The notes beneath the pieces are model-generated. The model was not told where the DNA came from and did no database searches. It worked only from the letters and a program-made list of their open reading frames with translations. Of a stretch of 64,000 nt of DNA, positions 9,527 to 18,634 are shown piece by piece. Numbering within the stretch: position 1 is the stretch's first letter; the number at the start of each line of letters is the position of its first letter. Where the stretch lies: contig NZ_LT592170.1 in the NCBI RefSeq assembly GCF_900088825.1, forward strand, positions 504,594 through 568,593. The letters run 5' to 3'. Source of the stretch: Thiomonas delicata. GTDB taxonomy: Bacteria > Pseudomonadota > Gammaproteobacteria > Burkholderiales > Burkholderiaceae_C. A program made the translations under genes and the position numbers.

Positions 9527-10180
9527 ATGCAAACACGTCTGCCCACCCGCCCCGCAGTCCGCAGCGCCAGGCGTCATCCGGGCGGCCTGCGCCTGGCGGC
9601 ATGGCTCGGCACGGGGCTGGCCACGTTGCTGCTCGGGGCTTGCGGAAGCACCGTGTCGCTCAACGGGCCGCCGCCGATCGTCAATATTCCGATGTCGCCG
9701 CAGGTCCAGCCCTCGCCGCCGCCCGCCGCCCCGCAACCCGCGCCGAGCGCGCCGCCGCCTGAGGTGTTCGCCCAGCCGCTGCAACCCACGCCGGGCATCG
9801 CGGTGCAGCCGCTGGGGCCGGAGTCGGCCCCGCTGCCGTCGACTTCGCAGCCCTTGCCCGCGGCCAGCGCGCCGGCTGCTCCGCCGGCCAGTTCGGCCTC
9901 GCCACCGGCCGCGCAAACCCTCATGCCGCCATCGGGCCCGCTTCCCGCCAACGCGGTGCGCTACGTCTGCAATGACGGCACGTCCTTCGTCGCCACCTTC
10001 GGCGACGTGAGCGTGACGCTGTCCACCGCCCTGGGCGTCGTCAAGCTGGAACAAACCGTCGCGGCGGACGGCGCGCGCTACAAGAACGGCGACCTGCAGG
10101 TGTGGTTCAAGGGCCGCCAGGCCACCATCAACAACCTCACACCGGCCGGCAACACGACGTTGTGCGTGGAGCAGCGCTAG
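9527..10180 (+). CDS. Lipoprotein with C-terminal MliC-like domain
   Basis: 217-residue predicted lipoprotein: basic N terminus, hydrophobic segment, lipobox LLGAC with Cys39, a long proline/alanine-rich linker (about 50-140), then a C-terminal ~70-residue domain. That domain resembles MliC/PliC lysozyme inhibitors: VRYVCNDGTSF, YKNGDLQVWFKGRQATI and a final cysteine in TTLCVEQR that could bond with the first. In the known family such proteins protect peptidoglycan from C-type lysozyme. An extended -10-like TGGTGTAAT lies near 9474-9482. The TAG stop codon lies inside the terminal inverted repeat of the palindromic element that follows. Confidence 0.8.
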   Translation: MQTRLPTRPAVRSARRHPGGLRLAAWLGTGLATLLLGACGSTVSLNGPPPIVNIPMSPQVQPSPPPAAPQPAPSAPPPEVFAQPLQPTPGIAVQPLGPESAPLPSTSQPLPAASAPAAPPASSASPPAAQTLMPPSGPLPANAVRYVCNDGTSFVATFGDVSVTLSTALGVVKLEQTVAADGARYKNGDLQVWFKGRQATINNLTPAGNTTLCVEQR

Positions 10181-10350
10181 GGCCTGTTCACGCCCCGTCT
10201 GGGGGCAACCCTTTGGGCCGGGGGTTTGGGCGGCGCACTGCGACGTTGCAGTCCGCTTGTGGTGCAACACACCACGGCGCGGCCTGCGCCTCGCACTGCA
10301 TCCGCCCAAACCCCCGGCGCGGATGCAGACAGAGCGTGAACAGGCCCTAG
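10177..10350. repeat. MITE-like nested palindromic element
   Basis: A 174-bp element bounded by a perfect 17-bp inverted repeat, CTAGGGCCTGTTCACGC at 10177-10193 and its complement at 10334-10350. A second perfect 17-bp inverted repeat, GCCGGGGGTTTGGGCGG, lies inside at 10217-10233 and 10302-10318, and a short GTCTG/CAGAC pair sits between them. The outer CTAG is itself palindromic and could be a 4-bp target duplication. Nothing in it looks coding. It may be a miniature transposable element or a structured RNA. Single-ended relatives occur at 60383 and 29241. Confidence 0.65.
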
Positions 10351-10569
10351 GTCTTCGGCGGCAAGCCCCGGCAAGGAAACACCGGGACCAGTTGGCAAAT
10401 CCCCGGCGCTCGCACTAGCATCGGCCTTGCTGACGATCAGCCCGCGCCCACAAGGCGCGGAGGCGGTTCGGGGCGCAACACGCCTCAGGACCAGACGCAC
10501 AAACCCCGCAGCCTCGCTGCACCCGGTGGGCCGCATACCCGCATGGCCGCCGATCTGGAGACACGCGCC

Positions 10570-13500
10570 ATGAACGCACCCCTGCCCGAAGCCATCCGCC
10601 GGGCGCTCGAGACCGTTTCGCTCGACGACAAATACACCCTCGAAACCGGCCGCGCCTTCATGAGCGGCATCCATGCCCTGGTGCGCCTGCCGATGTTGCA
10701 GCGCCAGCGCGACGCCCTCGCCGGGCTCAACACCGCGGGCTTCGTGTCCGGCTACCGCGGCTCGCCGCTGGGCGGCTACGACCAGGCGCTGTGGAAGGCC
10801 AAGAAGCAGCTGGCGGCGAACAACGTCGTGTTCCAGGCCGGAGTCAACGAGGAGCTGGCCGCCACGGCGCTGTGGGGCACGCAGCAACTCGACCTCTACC
10901 CCGGGCAGAAGAAGTTCGACGGCGTGTTCGGCATCTGGTACGGCAAGGGACCGGGCGTGGACCGTTGCTCGGACGTGTTCAAGCACGCCAATATGGCCGG
11001 CACCGCGAAGCACGGCGGCGTGATCGCGGTGGCGGGCGACGACCACGTCGCCAAGAGCAGCACCGCGGCGCACCAGAGCGACCACATTTTCAAGGCCTGC
11101 GGTCTGCCGGTGTTCTTTCCCAGCAATGTGCAGGACATTCTCGACCTCGGCCTGCACGCGCTGGCGATGAGCCGGTATTCGGGCGTGTGGGCCGGCATGA
11201 AGACCATCCAGGAGGTGGTCGAGTCGTCGGCCTCGGTGGACGTGGCGGCCGAGCGCGTGCGCATCGTGCTGCCCACCGATTTCGAGATGCCGCAAGGCGG
11301 CGTGCACATCCGCTGGCCGGACGACCCGCTTTCCCAGGAGGCGCGGCTGATGGACGTGAAGTGGTACGCCGCGCTGGCCTATATCCGCGCCAACCGGCTC
11401 AACCACACCGTCATCGACAGCCCGCACGCGCGGCTGGGCATCATGGCTTCGGGCAAGGCCTACAACGACACGCGCCAGGCCCTGGCCGACATGGGGCTGG
11501 ACGACGCCACCTGCGCGCAGCTCGGCATCCGCCTGCACAAGGTGGCGGTGGTGTGGCCGCTGGAGGCCGCCATCACGCGCGAGTTCGCCACCGGGCTGCA
11601 GGAAATCCTGGTGGTGGAGGAAAAGCGTCAGGTCATCGAGTATCAGCTCAAGGAGGAGCTGTACAACTGGCGCGAGGACGTGCGCCCCAACGTCATCGGC
11701 AAGTTCGACGAGCGCGCGGGCGACCGCAGCGGCGGCGAGTGGAGCCAGCCCAACCCGGGCGGCAACTGGCTGCTGCCGGCCAAGGGCGACCTCAGCCCGT
11801 CCATCATCGCCAAGGCCATCGCCAGCCGGCTGGAGAAGCTGGGCATCCTGCGCGAGGCTGGGGTGGACCTGCAGCGCCGGCTGCGCGAGCGGGTGGACAT
11901 CATCGTCGCCAAGGAGCGCGCGCTGGAGGACATGCCCGTGGGCGAGAAGCGCCCGCCCTGGTTCTGCTCGGGCTGCCCGCACAACACCAGCACCCGCGTG
12001 CCCGAGGGCTCGCGCGGCATGGCCGGCATCGGCTGCCATTACATGGTGGTGTGGATGGACCGCCAGACCGCCACCTTCAGCCAGATGGGCGGCGAGGGCG
12101 TGGCCTGGGTGGGACAGGCGCCGTTCACCAAGGAAAAGCACGTGTTCGCCAACCTGGGCGACGGCACGTACTACCACTCGGGGCTGCTCGCGATTCGGCA
12201 GGCCATTTCGGCCAAGGTCAACATCACCTACAAGATCCTGTTCAACGACGCCGTGGCGATGACCGGCGGTCAGCCGGTGGAAGGCGGCCTCACCGTGCCG
12301 CAGATCACGCGCGAGCTGCAGGCCGAGGGGGTGCGCGAGATCGTCGTCGTCACCGACGAGCCGCAGAAGTACCGGGACGTGCATGATCTGGCGCCCGGCG
12401 TGACCGTGCATCACCGCGACGAACTCGACGCCATTCAGCTGCGCATCCGCGAGGTGCCGGGCACCACGGTCATCGTCTACGACCAGACCTGCGCCACCGA
12501 GAAGCGCCGCCGCCGCAAGCGCGGCCTGCTGGCCGACCCGGCCAAGCGCGTGGTCATCAACCCGCTGGTGTGCGAGGGCTGCGGCGACTGCTCGGAACAA
12601 TCCAACTGCCTGTCGGTGGAGCCGCTGGAAACCGAATTCGGCCGCAAGCGCACCATCAACCAGAGCACCTGCAACAAGGACTACTCCTGCCTCAAGGGCT
12701 TTTGCCCGAGCTTCGTCACGGTCGAGGGCGGGCAATTGCGCAAACCCAAGGCGCAGGCCGCGACGGACCCTGCCAGCCTGCCGCCGATCCCGGAACCCGT
12801 GGTGCCCGATCCCGTGCGCGCGGACCGCGCCGGCGGCGGCAACTACGGCATCCTGGTGGCCGGTGTGGGCGGCACCGGGGTCATCACCATCGGCCAACTG
12901 CTCGGCGTGGCCGCGCACATCGAAGGCAAGGGCATCGTCACCCAGGACGCCGCGGGGCTGGCGCAAAAAGGCGGCGCGACCTGGAGCCACGTGCTCATCG
13001 CCGACGCGCCCGAGAACATCCACACCACCCGCGTGGCCATGGCCGAGGCCGAGCTGATCCTGGGCTGCGACCCCATCGTCGCGGCCGACCGCGAAACCCT
13101 CTCGCGCGTGCGCGAGGGCCGCACCTTCGTGGCCCTCAACACCCATGGCACGCCCACGGCCACTTTCGTCCACCAGCCCGACTGGCAGTTTCCCGGCGCC
13201 GCCTGCCGCAGCGCCATCGAGCAGGCGGCCGGACGCGAACAGGTCGCGGGCTTCGACGCCGAGGCCGCCGCCGTGCGTCTGCTCGGCGACGCGCTGTACG
13301 CCAATCCCATGCTGCTGGGTTTTGCCTGGCAGAAAGGCTGGCTGCCGCTAGGACACGCGTCGCTGATGCGGGCCATCGAACTCAACGCCGTGGCGGTGGA
13401 CAAGAACAAGGCCGCGTTCGAATGGGGCCGCCGCGCCGCCGCCGATCCGCAGGGCTTTGCCGCGCTGGCCAGCGCCCAGCAGGTGATACAAGTCGTCAAG

Positions 13501-14187
13501 CGTCCTTCGCTGGACGAGCTGGTCAAGCGCCGCGTCGAATTCCTCACTGGCTACCAGAACGCGGCCTATGCGCGGCAGTACGCGGAGTTGGTGGCGCAGG
13601 TGCGCGCCGCCGAGGCGCCGCTGCAGTCCACGCGCCTGAGCGAGGCGGTGGCGCGCCATTTGTTCAAGCTCATGGCGTACAAGGACGAATACGAAGTGGC
13701 GCGCCTGCACAGCGCCGCCGAATTCGGCGCGCAGATCCAGAGCCAGTTCGAGGGCGACTTCAAGCTGCGCTACCACCTGGCCCCGCCCTTGCTCGCCAAG
13801 CGCAACGCCAAGGGCGAGTTGGTCAAGCGCGAATTCGGATCGTGGATGGGCCAGGTTTTCGCCGTGCTGCGTCACTTCAAGTTCCTGCGCGGCACCGCGA
13901 TCGATCCGTTCGGCCGTACCGACGAACGCAAGCAAGAGCGCGCCCTCATCGGTCGTTACCGCGACACCGTGCGCGAGCTGCTCGGCGGCCTGAATCCGCA
14001 GAACCTGGCCCTGGCGGTCCAGATCGCCAGCCTGCCGGAGCGCATCCGTGGTTACGGTCATGTCAAGGCGCGCAACCTGGCCGAGGTCGAACCGCAATGG
14101 GAGATCCTGATGCGGCAGTGGCGCCATGGCGGGGCGGCCGGGACGGGCGCGGGCGGCGGGCAGGCCCGCGTCACCGAGCTGGCCTGA
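10570..14187 (+). CDS. Indolepyruvate ferredoxin oxidoreductase, fused alpha-beta type
   Basis: 1205-residue fused 2-oxoacid:ferredoxin oxidoreductase that would oxidatively decarboxylate aryl- or branched-chain 2-oxoacids to acyl-CoA using thiamine diphosphate and iron-sulfur clusters. Order: N-terminal pyrimidine-binding region (GYRGSPLGGYDQAL, near 60), ThDP-binding core around 470-560 (WFCSGCPHNTS, HVFANLGDGTYYHS), a ferredoxin-like cysteine stretch near 675 (VCEGCGDCSEQSNC), and the C-terminal gamma domain (AGVGGTGVITIGQLLGVAA). GGAGA lies about 9 nt before the ATG at 10570, which decides it against 10543. The reading frame is intact. The exact substrate cannot be read from sequence. Confidence 0.9.
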   Translation: MNAPLPEAIRRALETVSLDDKYTLETGRAFMSGIHALVRLPMLQRQRDALAGLNTAGFVSGYRGSPLGGYDQALWKAKKQLAANNVVFQAGVNEELAATALWGTQQLDLYPGQKKFDGVFGIWYGKGPGVDRCSDVFKHANMAGTAKHGGVIAVAGDDHVAKSSTAAHQSDHIFKACGLPVFFPSNVQDILDLGLHALAMSRYSGVWAGMKTIQEVVESSASVDVAAERVRIVLPTDFEMPQGGVHIRWPDDPLSQEARLMDVKWYAALAYIRANRLNHTVIDSPHARLGIMASGKAYNDTRQALADMGLDDATCAQLGIRLHKVAVVWPLEAAITREFATGLQEILVVEEKRQVIEYQLKEELYNWREDVRPNVIGKFDERAGDRSGGEWSQPNPGGNWLLPAKGDLSPSIIAKAIASRLEKLGILREAGVDLQRRLRERVDIIVAKERALEDMPVGEKRPPWFCSGCPHNTSTRVPEGSRGMAGIGCHYMVVWMDRQTATFSQMGGEGVAWVGQAPFTKEKHVFANLGDGTYYHSGLLAIRQAISAKVNITYKILFNDAVAMTGGQPVEGGLTVPQITRELQAEGVREIVVVTDEPQKYRDVHDLAPGVTVHHRDELDAIQLRIREVPGTTVIVYDQTCATEKRRRRKRGLLADPAKRVVINPLVCEGCGDCSEQSNCLSVEPLETEFGRKRTINQSTCNKDYSCLKGFCPSFVTVEGGQLRKPKAQAATDPASLPPIPEPVVPDPVRADRAGGGNYGILVAGVGGTGVITIGQLLGVAAHIEGKGIVTQDAAGLAQKGGATWSHVLIADAPENIHTTRVAMAEAELILGCDPIVAADRETLSRVREGRTFVALNTHGTPTATFVHQPDWQFPGAACRSAIEQAAGREQVAGFDAEAAAVRLLGDALYANPMLLGFAWQKGWLPLGHASLMRAIELNAVAVDKNKAAFEWGRRAAADPQGFAALASAQQVIQVVKRPSLDELVKRRVEFLTGYQNAAYARQYAELVAQVRAAEAPLQSTRLSEAVARHLFKLMAYKDEYEVARLHSAAEFGAQIQSQFEGDFKLRYHLAPPLLAKRNAKGELVKREFGSWMGQVFAVLRHFKFLRGTAIDPFGRTDERKQERALIGRYRDTVRELLGGLNPQNLALAVQIASLPERIRGYGHVKARNLAEVEPQWEILMRQWRHGGAAGTGAGGGQARVTELA

Positions 14188-14225
14188 GCCCAGGCTCGGC
14201 AACGGAACGAATTCGCATCGGGCCC

Positions 14226-14570
14226 ATGATTCCTCTCGCACTCAAGGCGCTGCTGGGCGCGGCCGCCGCCGTGCTGATCGCCTTGCTGGCGGCCAGCCGC
14301 AACTACGTCATTGCCGGGCTGGTGCCGCTGTTTCCCACTTTTGCGCTCATTGCCCATGTGCTGGTCGGGCGCGAGCGCGGCCCGGCCGCACTCAGGGCCA
14401 CTGCAGTGTTCGGCCTGTGGGCCATGCTGCCCTATGCGGTGTATTTGGTTGCCGTAGACCTCCTGGCCGAACGACTCCCGCTGGCCGCGGTCCTGAGCGT
14501 TGCCACCCTGGCGTGGCTCTTGAGCGCGGGCCTGCTGATGTTCGTCTGGATGCGATGGCACGGCGCATGA
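14226..14570 (+). CDS. GlpM-like integral membrane protein
   Basis: 114-residue hydrophobic protein with four predicted membrane spans (about 5-20, 26-46, 55-80 and 86-108). The segment SRNYVIAGLVPLFPTFALIAHVLVG matches the GlpM family, described in Pseudomonas in connection with alginate production and glycerol metabolism but without a defined activity. The start at 14226 follows the oxidoreductase stop by 38 nt with no clear Shine-Dalgarno, so it may be read through from the upstream transcript. The family call is good; the function is unknown. Confidence 0.75.
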   Translation: MIPLALKALLGAAAAVLIALLAASRNYVIAGLVPLFPTFALIAHVLVGRERGPAALRATAVFGLWAMLPYAVYLVAVDLLAERLPLAAVLSVATLAWLLSAGLLMFVWMRWHGA

Positions 14571-14716
14571 AGTGAGCCGCAGACCGGATGCAGCCATGCC
14601 GCGTCCCCGACGATTTCGCTGGATATTGCATCCGGATTGGTTACGCTAAGCCTTTGCGCCGGTTATGTCTGTCCACCGGGTCCATGCGGCCCACCATCGT
14701 CCATCCCGCACCCGCC

Positions 14717-15049
14717 ATGCCCGCATCCTGGCTCGCCGCGATCAACGCCGCCCTGCCCTATATCGATTCCATCGCCAAGATCGCCTTGCCCGCGTTCGGC
14801 CAGCGCAAGAGCAGCAGGGAAGCCAACGAAGACACGCATCGCCAACTCGCCGAACTGCAGACGGCCGTGACCCACAATGCCGAGCATGTGCGCGAACTGG
14901 CCGTGCAACTGCAGGCCGCGCTGTCGGCGCTGGAGCAAGCGGCCGCCGAGGCCGCCGCGGCGCAGCGCCGCCTGCGCCTGCTGTTGAACGTGGTGGGAGC
15001 CTTGGCGTTGCTGGCCGTGGTTCTCGCCGTCTACGCCGCCTGGCGCTGA
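14717..15049 (+). CDS. Small coiled-coil protein with C-terminal membrane anchor
   Basis: No named family recognised. About 110 residues: an N-terminal segment with ALPYIDSIAKIALPAF, a central charged helix around 35-85 with heptad-like spacing and repeated alanines and glutamines (likely coiled coil), and a single hydrophobic helix at the C terminus ending in AVYAAWR. It looks like a tail-anchored inner-membrane protein. ATGs at 14588 and 14684 would add basic residues without improving the profile, so 14717 is used with low certainty. It converges on the transglutaminase operon with an 18-nt gap. Confidence 0.55.
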   Translation: MPASWLAAINAALPYIDSIAKIALPAFGQRKSSREANEDTHRQLAELQTAVTHNAEHVRELAVQLQAALSALEQAAAEAAAAQRRLRLLLNVVGALALLAVVLAVYAAWR

Positions 15050-15067
15050 AGCGCAAGGGCAGGTCGT

Positions 15068-16000
15068 TCAGGCGTGGAGCGGGGTGACGCGCACCGCGAC
15101 TTCTAGCGTGTGGTCGCCGCCACCGCGAATGACGCCACGCAACGGGGAGATGTCGGCGAAGTCGCGACCTACCGCGACGCGTACGTGGTTGAGCGTGGGC
15201 TGACGGTCGTTGGTGGGGTCGAACTCGATCCAGCCATGCACCGGACACCACACTTCGACCCAGGCATGCGATGCATCGGCGCCCAGCAATTGGGTCTCGC
15301 CGGGGCTGGGGCGCGAGCGTAGATAGCCGCTGACGTAGCGCGCCGCCAAGCCCATGCCGCGCAGCGCGGAGATCATCACATGCGCGTAATCCTGGCACAC
15401 GCCGTGGCGCAACTCCAGAGCATGGGGCGCGCGCGTATGGGCCTCCGTGCTTTCGGGGTCGTAGGTGAAATCGGCATGGATGCGGCGCATCAGATCCAGT
15501 GCACCTTCCAGCATGGGGCGATTGGGTGTGAAGCTCGGCGCGGCGTAATCCGCCGCGGCGGCGAACACCGGCGAAAAGTGGCTGCCGAAACTGAATTCGC
15601 TCTCGGGCACGTAAGGCTTGCCCGCGCGGTAGGGCAGGAGGTCGCGCACGGTTTCCCATGGGGGGCTGGCGCCACGGTCGAGCGCGGGCCTTGCGCGCAC
15701 GCGCACATGGCTCAGGGCGCGAACGGTCAGGGTCTCGTGGGTCGCGTAGAAGGCGAAAAACCGTTGCTTGTTGCCGTACACGTCCGTGCGGGAGCCGAGG
15801 TGCGCCGGGGTTGGCTCGATCATGCAGTCGTGTTCCACGCAGTGTTGGACAGGCTCGTCGCGCGGATGCAGGTGTGCCAGATGATTGGCCAATTCGACCG
15901 GGGCGCTGTAGGTGTAGGCGGTGATGTGCTCGACGCGGTAGAGCAATCCTTCCGTGTCGGGGGGAAGCGGGGATGCGGATATGGGCGGTTTCATGTCCAT
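15068..16000 (-). CDS. Transglutaminase-like cysteine protease family protein
   Basis: 310-residue bacterial transglutaminase-like protein, last gene of a five-gene operon. The N-terminal ~90 residues form the family's beta domain (YRVEHITAYTYSAPVELANH). The core has the catalytic triad Cys in ELRHGVCQDYAHV (around 205), His in GADASHAWVEVW and Asp in EFDPTND. No signal peptide, so probably cytoplasmic. Members are predicted to cleave or form amide or isopeptide bonds, and here would act on products of the neighbouring ATP-grasp enzymes. It starts 16 nt after the preceding stop. Confidence 0.88.
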   Translation of the reverse strand: MDMKPPISASPLPPDTEGLLYRVEHITAYTYSAPVELANHLAHLHPRDEPVQHCVEHDCMIEPTPAHLGSRTDVYGNKQRFFAFYATHETLTVRALSHVRVRARPALDRGASPPWETVRDLLPYRAGKPYVPESEFSFGSHFSPVFAAAADYAAPSFTPNRPMLEGALDLMRRIHADFTYDPESTEAHTRAPHALELRHGVCQDYAHVMISALRGMGLAARYVSGYLRSRPSPGETQLLGADASHAWVEVWCPVHGWIEFDPTNDRQPTLNHVRVAVGRDFADISPLRGVIRGGGDHTLEVAVRVTPLHA

Positions 16001-16016
16001 CTCAGTGGAGCGGGCC

Positions 16017-18590
16017 TTAATACCCGCCGAGACTGCGATCGGCGCCGCTGACGTGGGCGAAATAGCGTCGTCCGATTTCGTCGGAGAGCTGCCACGCGGA
16101 CGTCTTGACCTTGCCGAGAGTGTGCTCCAGGCAGGAGTAGTGGCCGTCGGCGTCTTGGGCGCAGATCTCGGTCAGCAGCCAGGCGTCGGGATCCGGTGCC
16201 AGTGCCAGCAGCACCCCGCATTCGGCGTCGCCACCGGGCAGGCGGACCAGGCGCGCCCGCAGCGTCTGCGCCACCCAACCCAATGCCCTTGGGTTTTCAC
16301 GATCCAGCACCAGCAAGTCCAGCAGCGGCGGTACCTCGAGGCGTTTCTGGTATAGGGCGCGGTAGGTGATGATGCTGTTGAACAAGCGTAGCAGCAGGTT
16401 GAAGCCGCTGTCGGTGTGCACGGCCTTGGTGTCGAAGGCGGTGGTCAGTGCGTCGCCGAGCAGGGACAGGCGCTCGATGTGCCGGCCGATGCTGAGCAGG
16501 CGCCAGCCGTCGTCACGCGTCATGCGGTCGGTCTGCGCACCTGTAATGGCGCAGAGAATCTCGCTCAGCCGATCCAGCCCTTGCAAGGCCACGCTGGGTT
16601 GCCAGTCCTCGCGATGCGCGGTGTCGCCTGCCGGGAGGATCTCATGCGCGGTGGCGTCGTCGATCCATTTGCGATGCTCGGAGCCGAGGCGTTCGCGTAC
16701 TTGGGCTGCGGCATGGCCCAGCGCCTGCAGGTTCTGCACGATGCCCCCGGCATGTCGCCCCGGGCCCAGTCCGCGGATGAGCGCGCGCTCGAACAGCTGC
16801 GAGTGTTCGGTCAGCGCAGGCGTCTCGGTTTCCACCAGGCCGCTGCGGCGGCACCATTGATCGAGCGCTTCGCAGACCTCGGGACTGAGGTCGTCGTCGC
16901 CCGATAGCGCTTCCAGCGTCAGCCGGGTCAGCAGGATGCTGTGCTCAGCGCGCTCGGTGTAACGCCCGATCCAGAACAGGTTTTCCGCCGCGCGGCTTGT
17001 GACCACCCGGTGGTGCTGTTTGAGATCCTGGGGCTGTATGGGCGCGGGCAGCATGGTGGTGTGATCCACGGCCTCGCCGGTGATGACCCAGGCGTCCTGG
17101 CTGCTGCCGCCGCGCTGCATGGAGACGATATTGCTGCCGGGCGGTGCGGTACGTACCAGACCCCCTGGCAGTACGTGCCAGCCGCCGCGTCCGTCGGAGA
17201 GGGCATAGACCCGCAGCATGGCCGCGCGTGCGCCCATGCGGCCGTCGTTCCAGACAGGGACCTGCGGAAGCGGAAGGTATTGTTGCAGCGCGACCTCGGC
17301 GGGTTGGGCCTGCACGCGCTTGCGCCAGCTCGGGAGCTGGCCATAGTCGAGGTTGGCGACCACCGCAGCGTCGAAGCCGCATTCGGTATGCACCGGTTTG
17401 ACCACCCAGGCGCGCAGGTCTTCGAGCGGGGCATCGCACACGCCAGGCTCGCCACACCACCAGCTCGGCAGCGAGGGTAGCAACAAGGGTTGGCCAAGCA
17501 GACTTTCGCACAGCCGTGGCATGAAGCCGCACAAGGCGGGTGATTCGAGAAAGCCCGCGCCCAGGGCGTTGGCCAGCAGCACGTTGCCCGCGCGCACGGC
17601 CTGCAACAGGCCGGGGATGCCGAGCATGGAATCTGGGCGCAGTTCCAGCGGGTCACAGAAACTGTCGTCGAGGCGACGCAACACGGTGTGCACGGGCTCC
17701 AGGCCGTGCAAGGTCTTGAGGAACAGGCGGTCCTCGCGTACCGTGAGGTCGTTGCCCTCGGCCAGGGTGATGCCGAGATAGCGCGCGAGATAAGCCTGCT
17801 CGAAATAGGTTTCGCTGTAGGGACCCGGGGTCAGCAGCACGATGCGCCCGCGCGGTCCACCGGGAGACAGGCGCTGCAGCGTGTCCATCAGCGTCCGGTA
17901 ACTGGCCGCCAGGCGCTGCACCTTCAGGGCCGAAAAGGCCTCGGGGAACAGTCGCGACACCAGAATGCGGTTTTCCAGCAGGTAGCCCAGACCGGAGGGT
18001 GCCTGCACGCGCTGATTGACCAGGCGCCACTGACCGTCGGGCCCGCGTGCCAGATCGTAGGCGGCGATATGTAGCCAGACATCGCCGGGCGGACGGTGCC
18101 CGTGCATGGCGCGCAGATAGCCCGGATGGCCCTGCACCAGCGCTGGCGGCAGCAGCCCTTCGCGCAAGGTGCGTTGCGGGCCGTCGTAGATGTCGGCCAT
18201 GATGGCGTTGAGCAGCGCCGTGCGCTGCTCAACGCCGGTGGCGATCTCTGCCCAGGTTGCGGCATCGACGATCAGCGGAAACAGATCGACCGACCAGGCG
18301 CGGGTGGGTTGCTTGGGGTCGGCGTAGACGTTGTAGGTGACGCCGTCATCGTGAATCTGCTGCCGCAGCACGGATTCGCGCGCTGGTAGGCCCTCGAATC
18401 CCTCGGGTCCGAGTCGGCGGAAAAACTCCGCCCAGTGTGGCGCCAACGGCCCACCGAGCCCACCTCGGGACACACTGTCGCGCAGTGCGTCCCAGTGGCC
18501 GGGAAGGACCGGTGCGGCCAGATCAGCGGCAAGATCAACCAGCGCATCGGCGGGGTTGGCGGCGGATTCGGAGTGGAAGAGACTAGCCAT
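16017..18590 (-). CDS. Circularly permuted ATP-grasp fused to alpha-E domain
   Basis: 857-residue fusion. Residues ~60-500 are a circularly permuted type 2 ATP-grasp (DUF404/DUF407) with VLLTPGPYSETYFEQAYL, RRLDDSFCDPLELRPDS and GNVLLANALGAG, expected to form peptide-like amide bonds with ATP. Residues ~520-850 are an alpha-helical alpha-E domain (DUF403) opening with AAENLFWIGRYTERAEHS. The stand-alone paralogues lie upstream in the same operon. Where those have VLEDNLRVPSG, this copy reads RLVNQRVQAPSG, so the acidic pair is lost and activity may differ. The start at 18590 is 44 nt after the upstream stop. Confidence 0.87.
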   Translation of the reverse strand: MASLFHSESAANPADALVDLAADLAAPVLPGHWDALRDSVSRGGLGGPLAPHWAEFFRRLGPEGFEGLPARESVLRQQIHDDGVTYNVYADPKQPTRAWSVDLFPLIVDAATWAEIATGVEQRTALLNAIMADIYDGPQRTLREGLLPPALVQGHPGYLRAMHGHRPPGDVWLHIAAYDLARGPDGQWRLVNQRVQAPSGLGYLLENRILVSRLFPEAFSALKVQRLAASYRTLMDTLQRLSPGGPRGRIVLLTPGPYSETYFEQAYLARYLGITLAEGNDLTVREDRLFLKTLHGLEPVHTVLRRLDDSFCDPLELRPDSMLGIPGLLQAVRAGNVLLANALGAGFLESPALCGFMPRLCESLLGQPLLLPSLPSWWCGEPGVCDAPLEDLRAWVVKPVHTECGFDAAVVANLDYGQLPSWRKRVQAQPAEVALQQYLPLPQVPVWNDGRMGARAAMLRVYALSDGRGGWHVLPGGLVRTAPPGSNIVSMQRGGSSQDAWVITGEAVDHTTMLPAPIQPQDLKQHHRVVTSRAAENLFWIGRYTERAEHSILLTRLTLEALSGDDDLSPEVCEALDQWCRRSGLVETETPALTEHSQLFERALIRGLGPGRHAGGIVQNLQALGHAAAQVRERLGSEHRKWIDDATAHEILPAGDTAHREDWQPSVALQGLDRLSEILCAITGAQTDRMTRDDGWRLLSIGRHIERLSLLGDALTTAFDTKAVHTDSGFNLLLRLFNSIITYRALYQKRLEVPPLLDLLVLDRENPRALGWVAQTLRARLVRLPGGDAECGVLLALAPDPDAWLLTEICAQDADGHYSCLEHTLGKVKTSAWQLSDEIGRRYFAHVSGADRSLGGY

Positions 18591-18634
18591 GCCGGATTGT
18601 TACATCGTCTGACCAGGCGCTCGCTGCGACCGGA

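Noticed and set aside
9690..9930. Proline/alanine-codon repeats in the lipoprotein gene
   Set aside because: Explained by the periplasmic spacer between lipid anchor and MliC-like domain.
10177..13173. 998-codon open frame on the minus strand
   Set aside because: Antisense to the indolepyruvate oxidoreductase; low-complexity His/Ala/Arg composition and no recognisable family.
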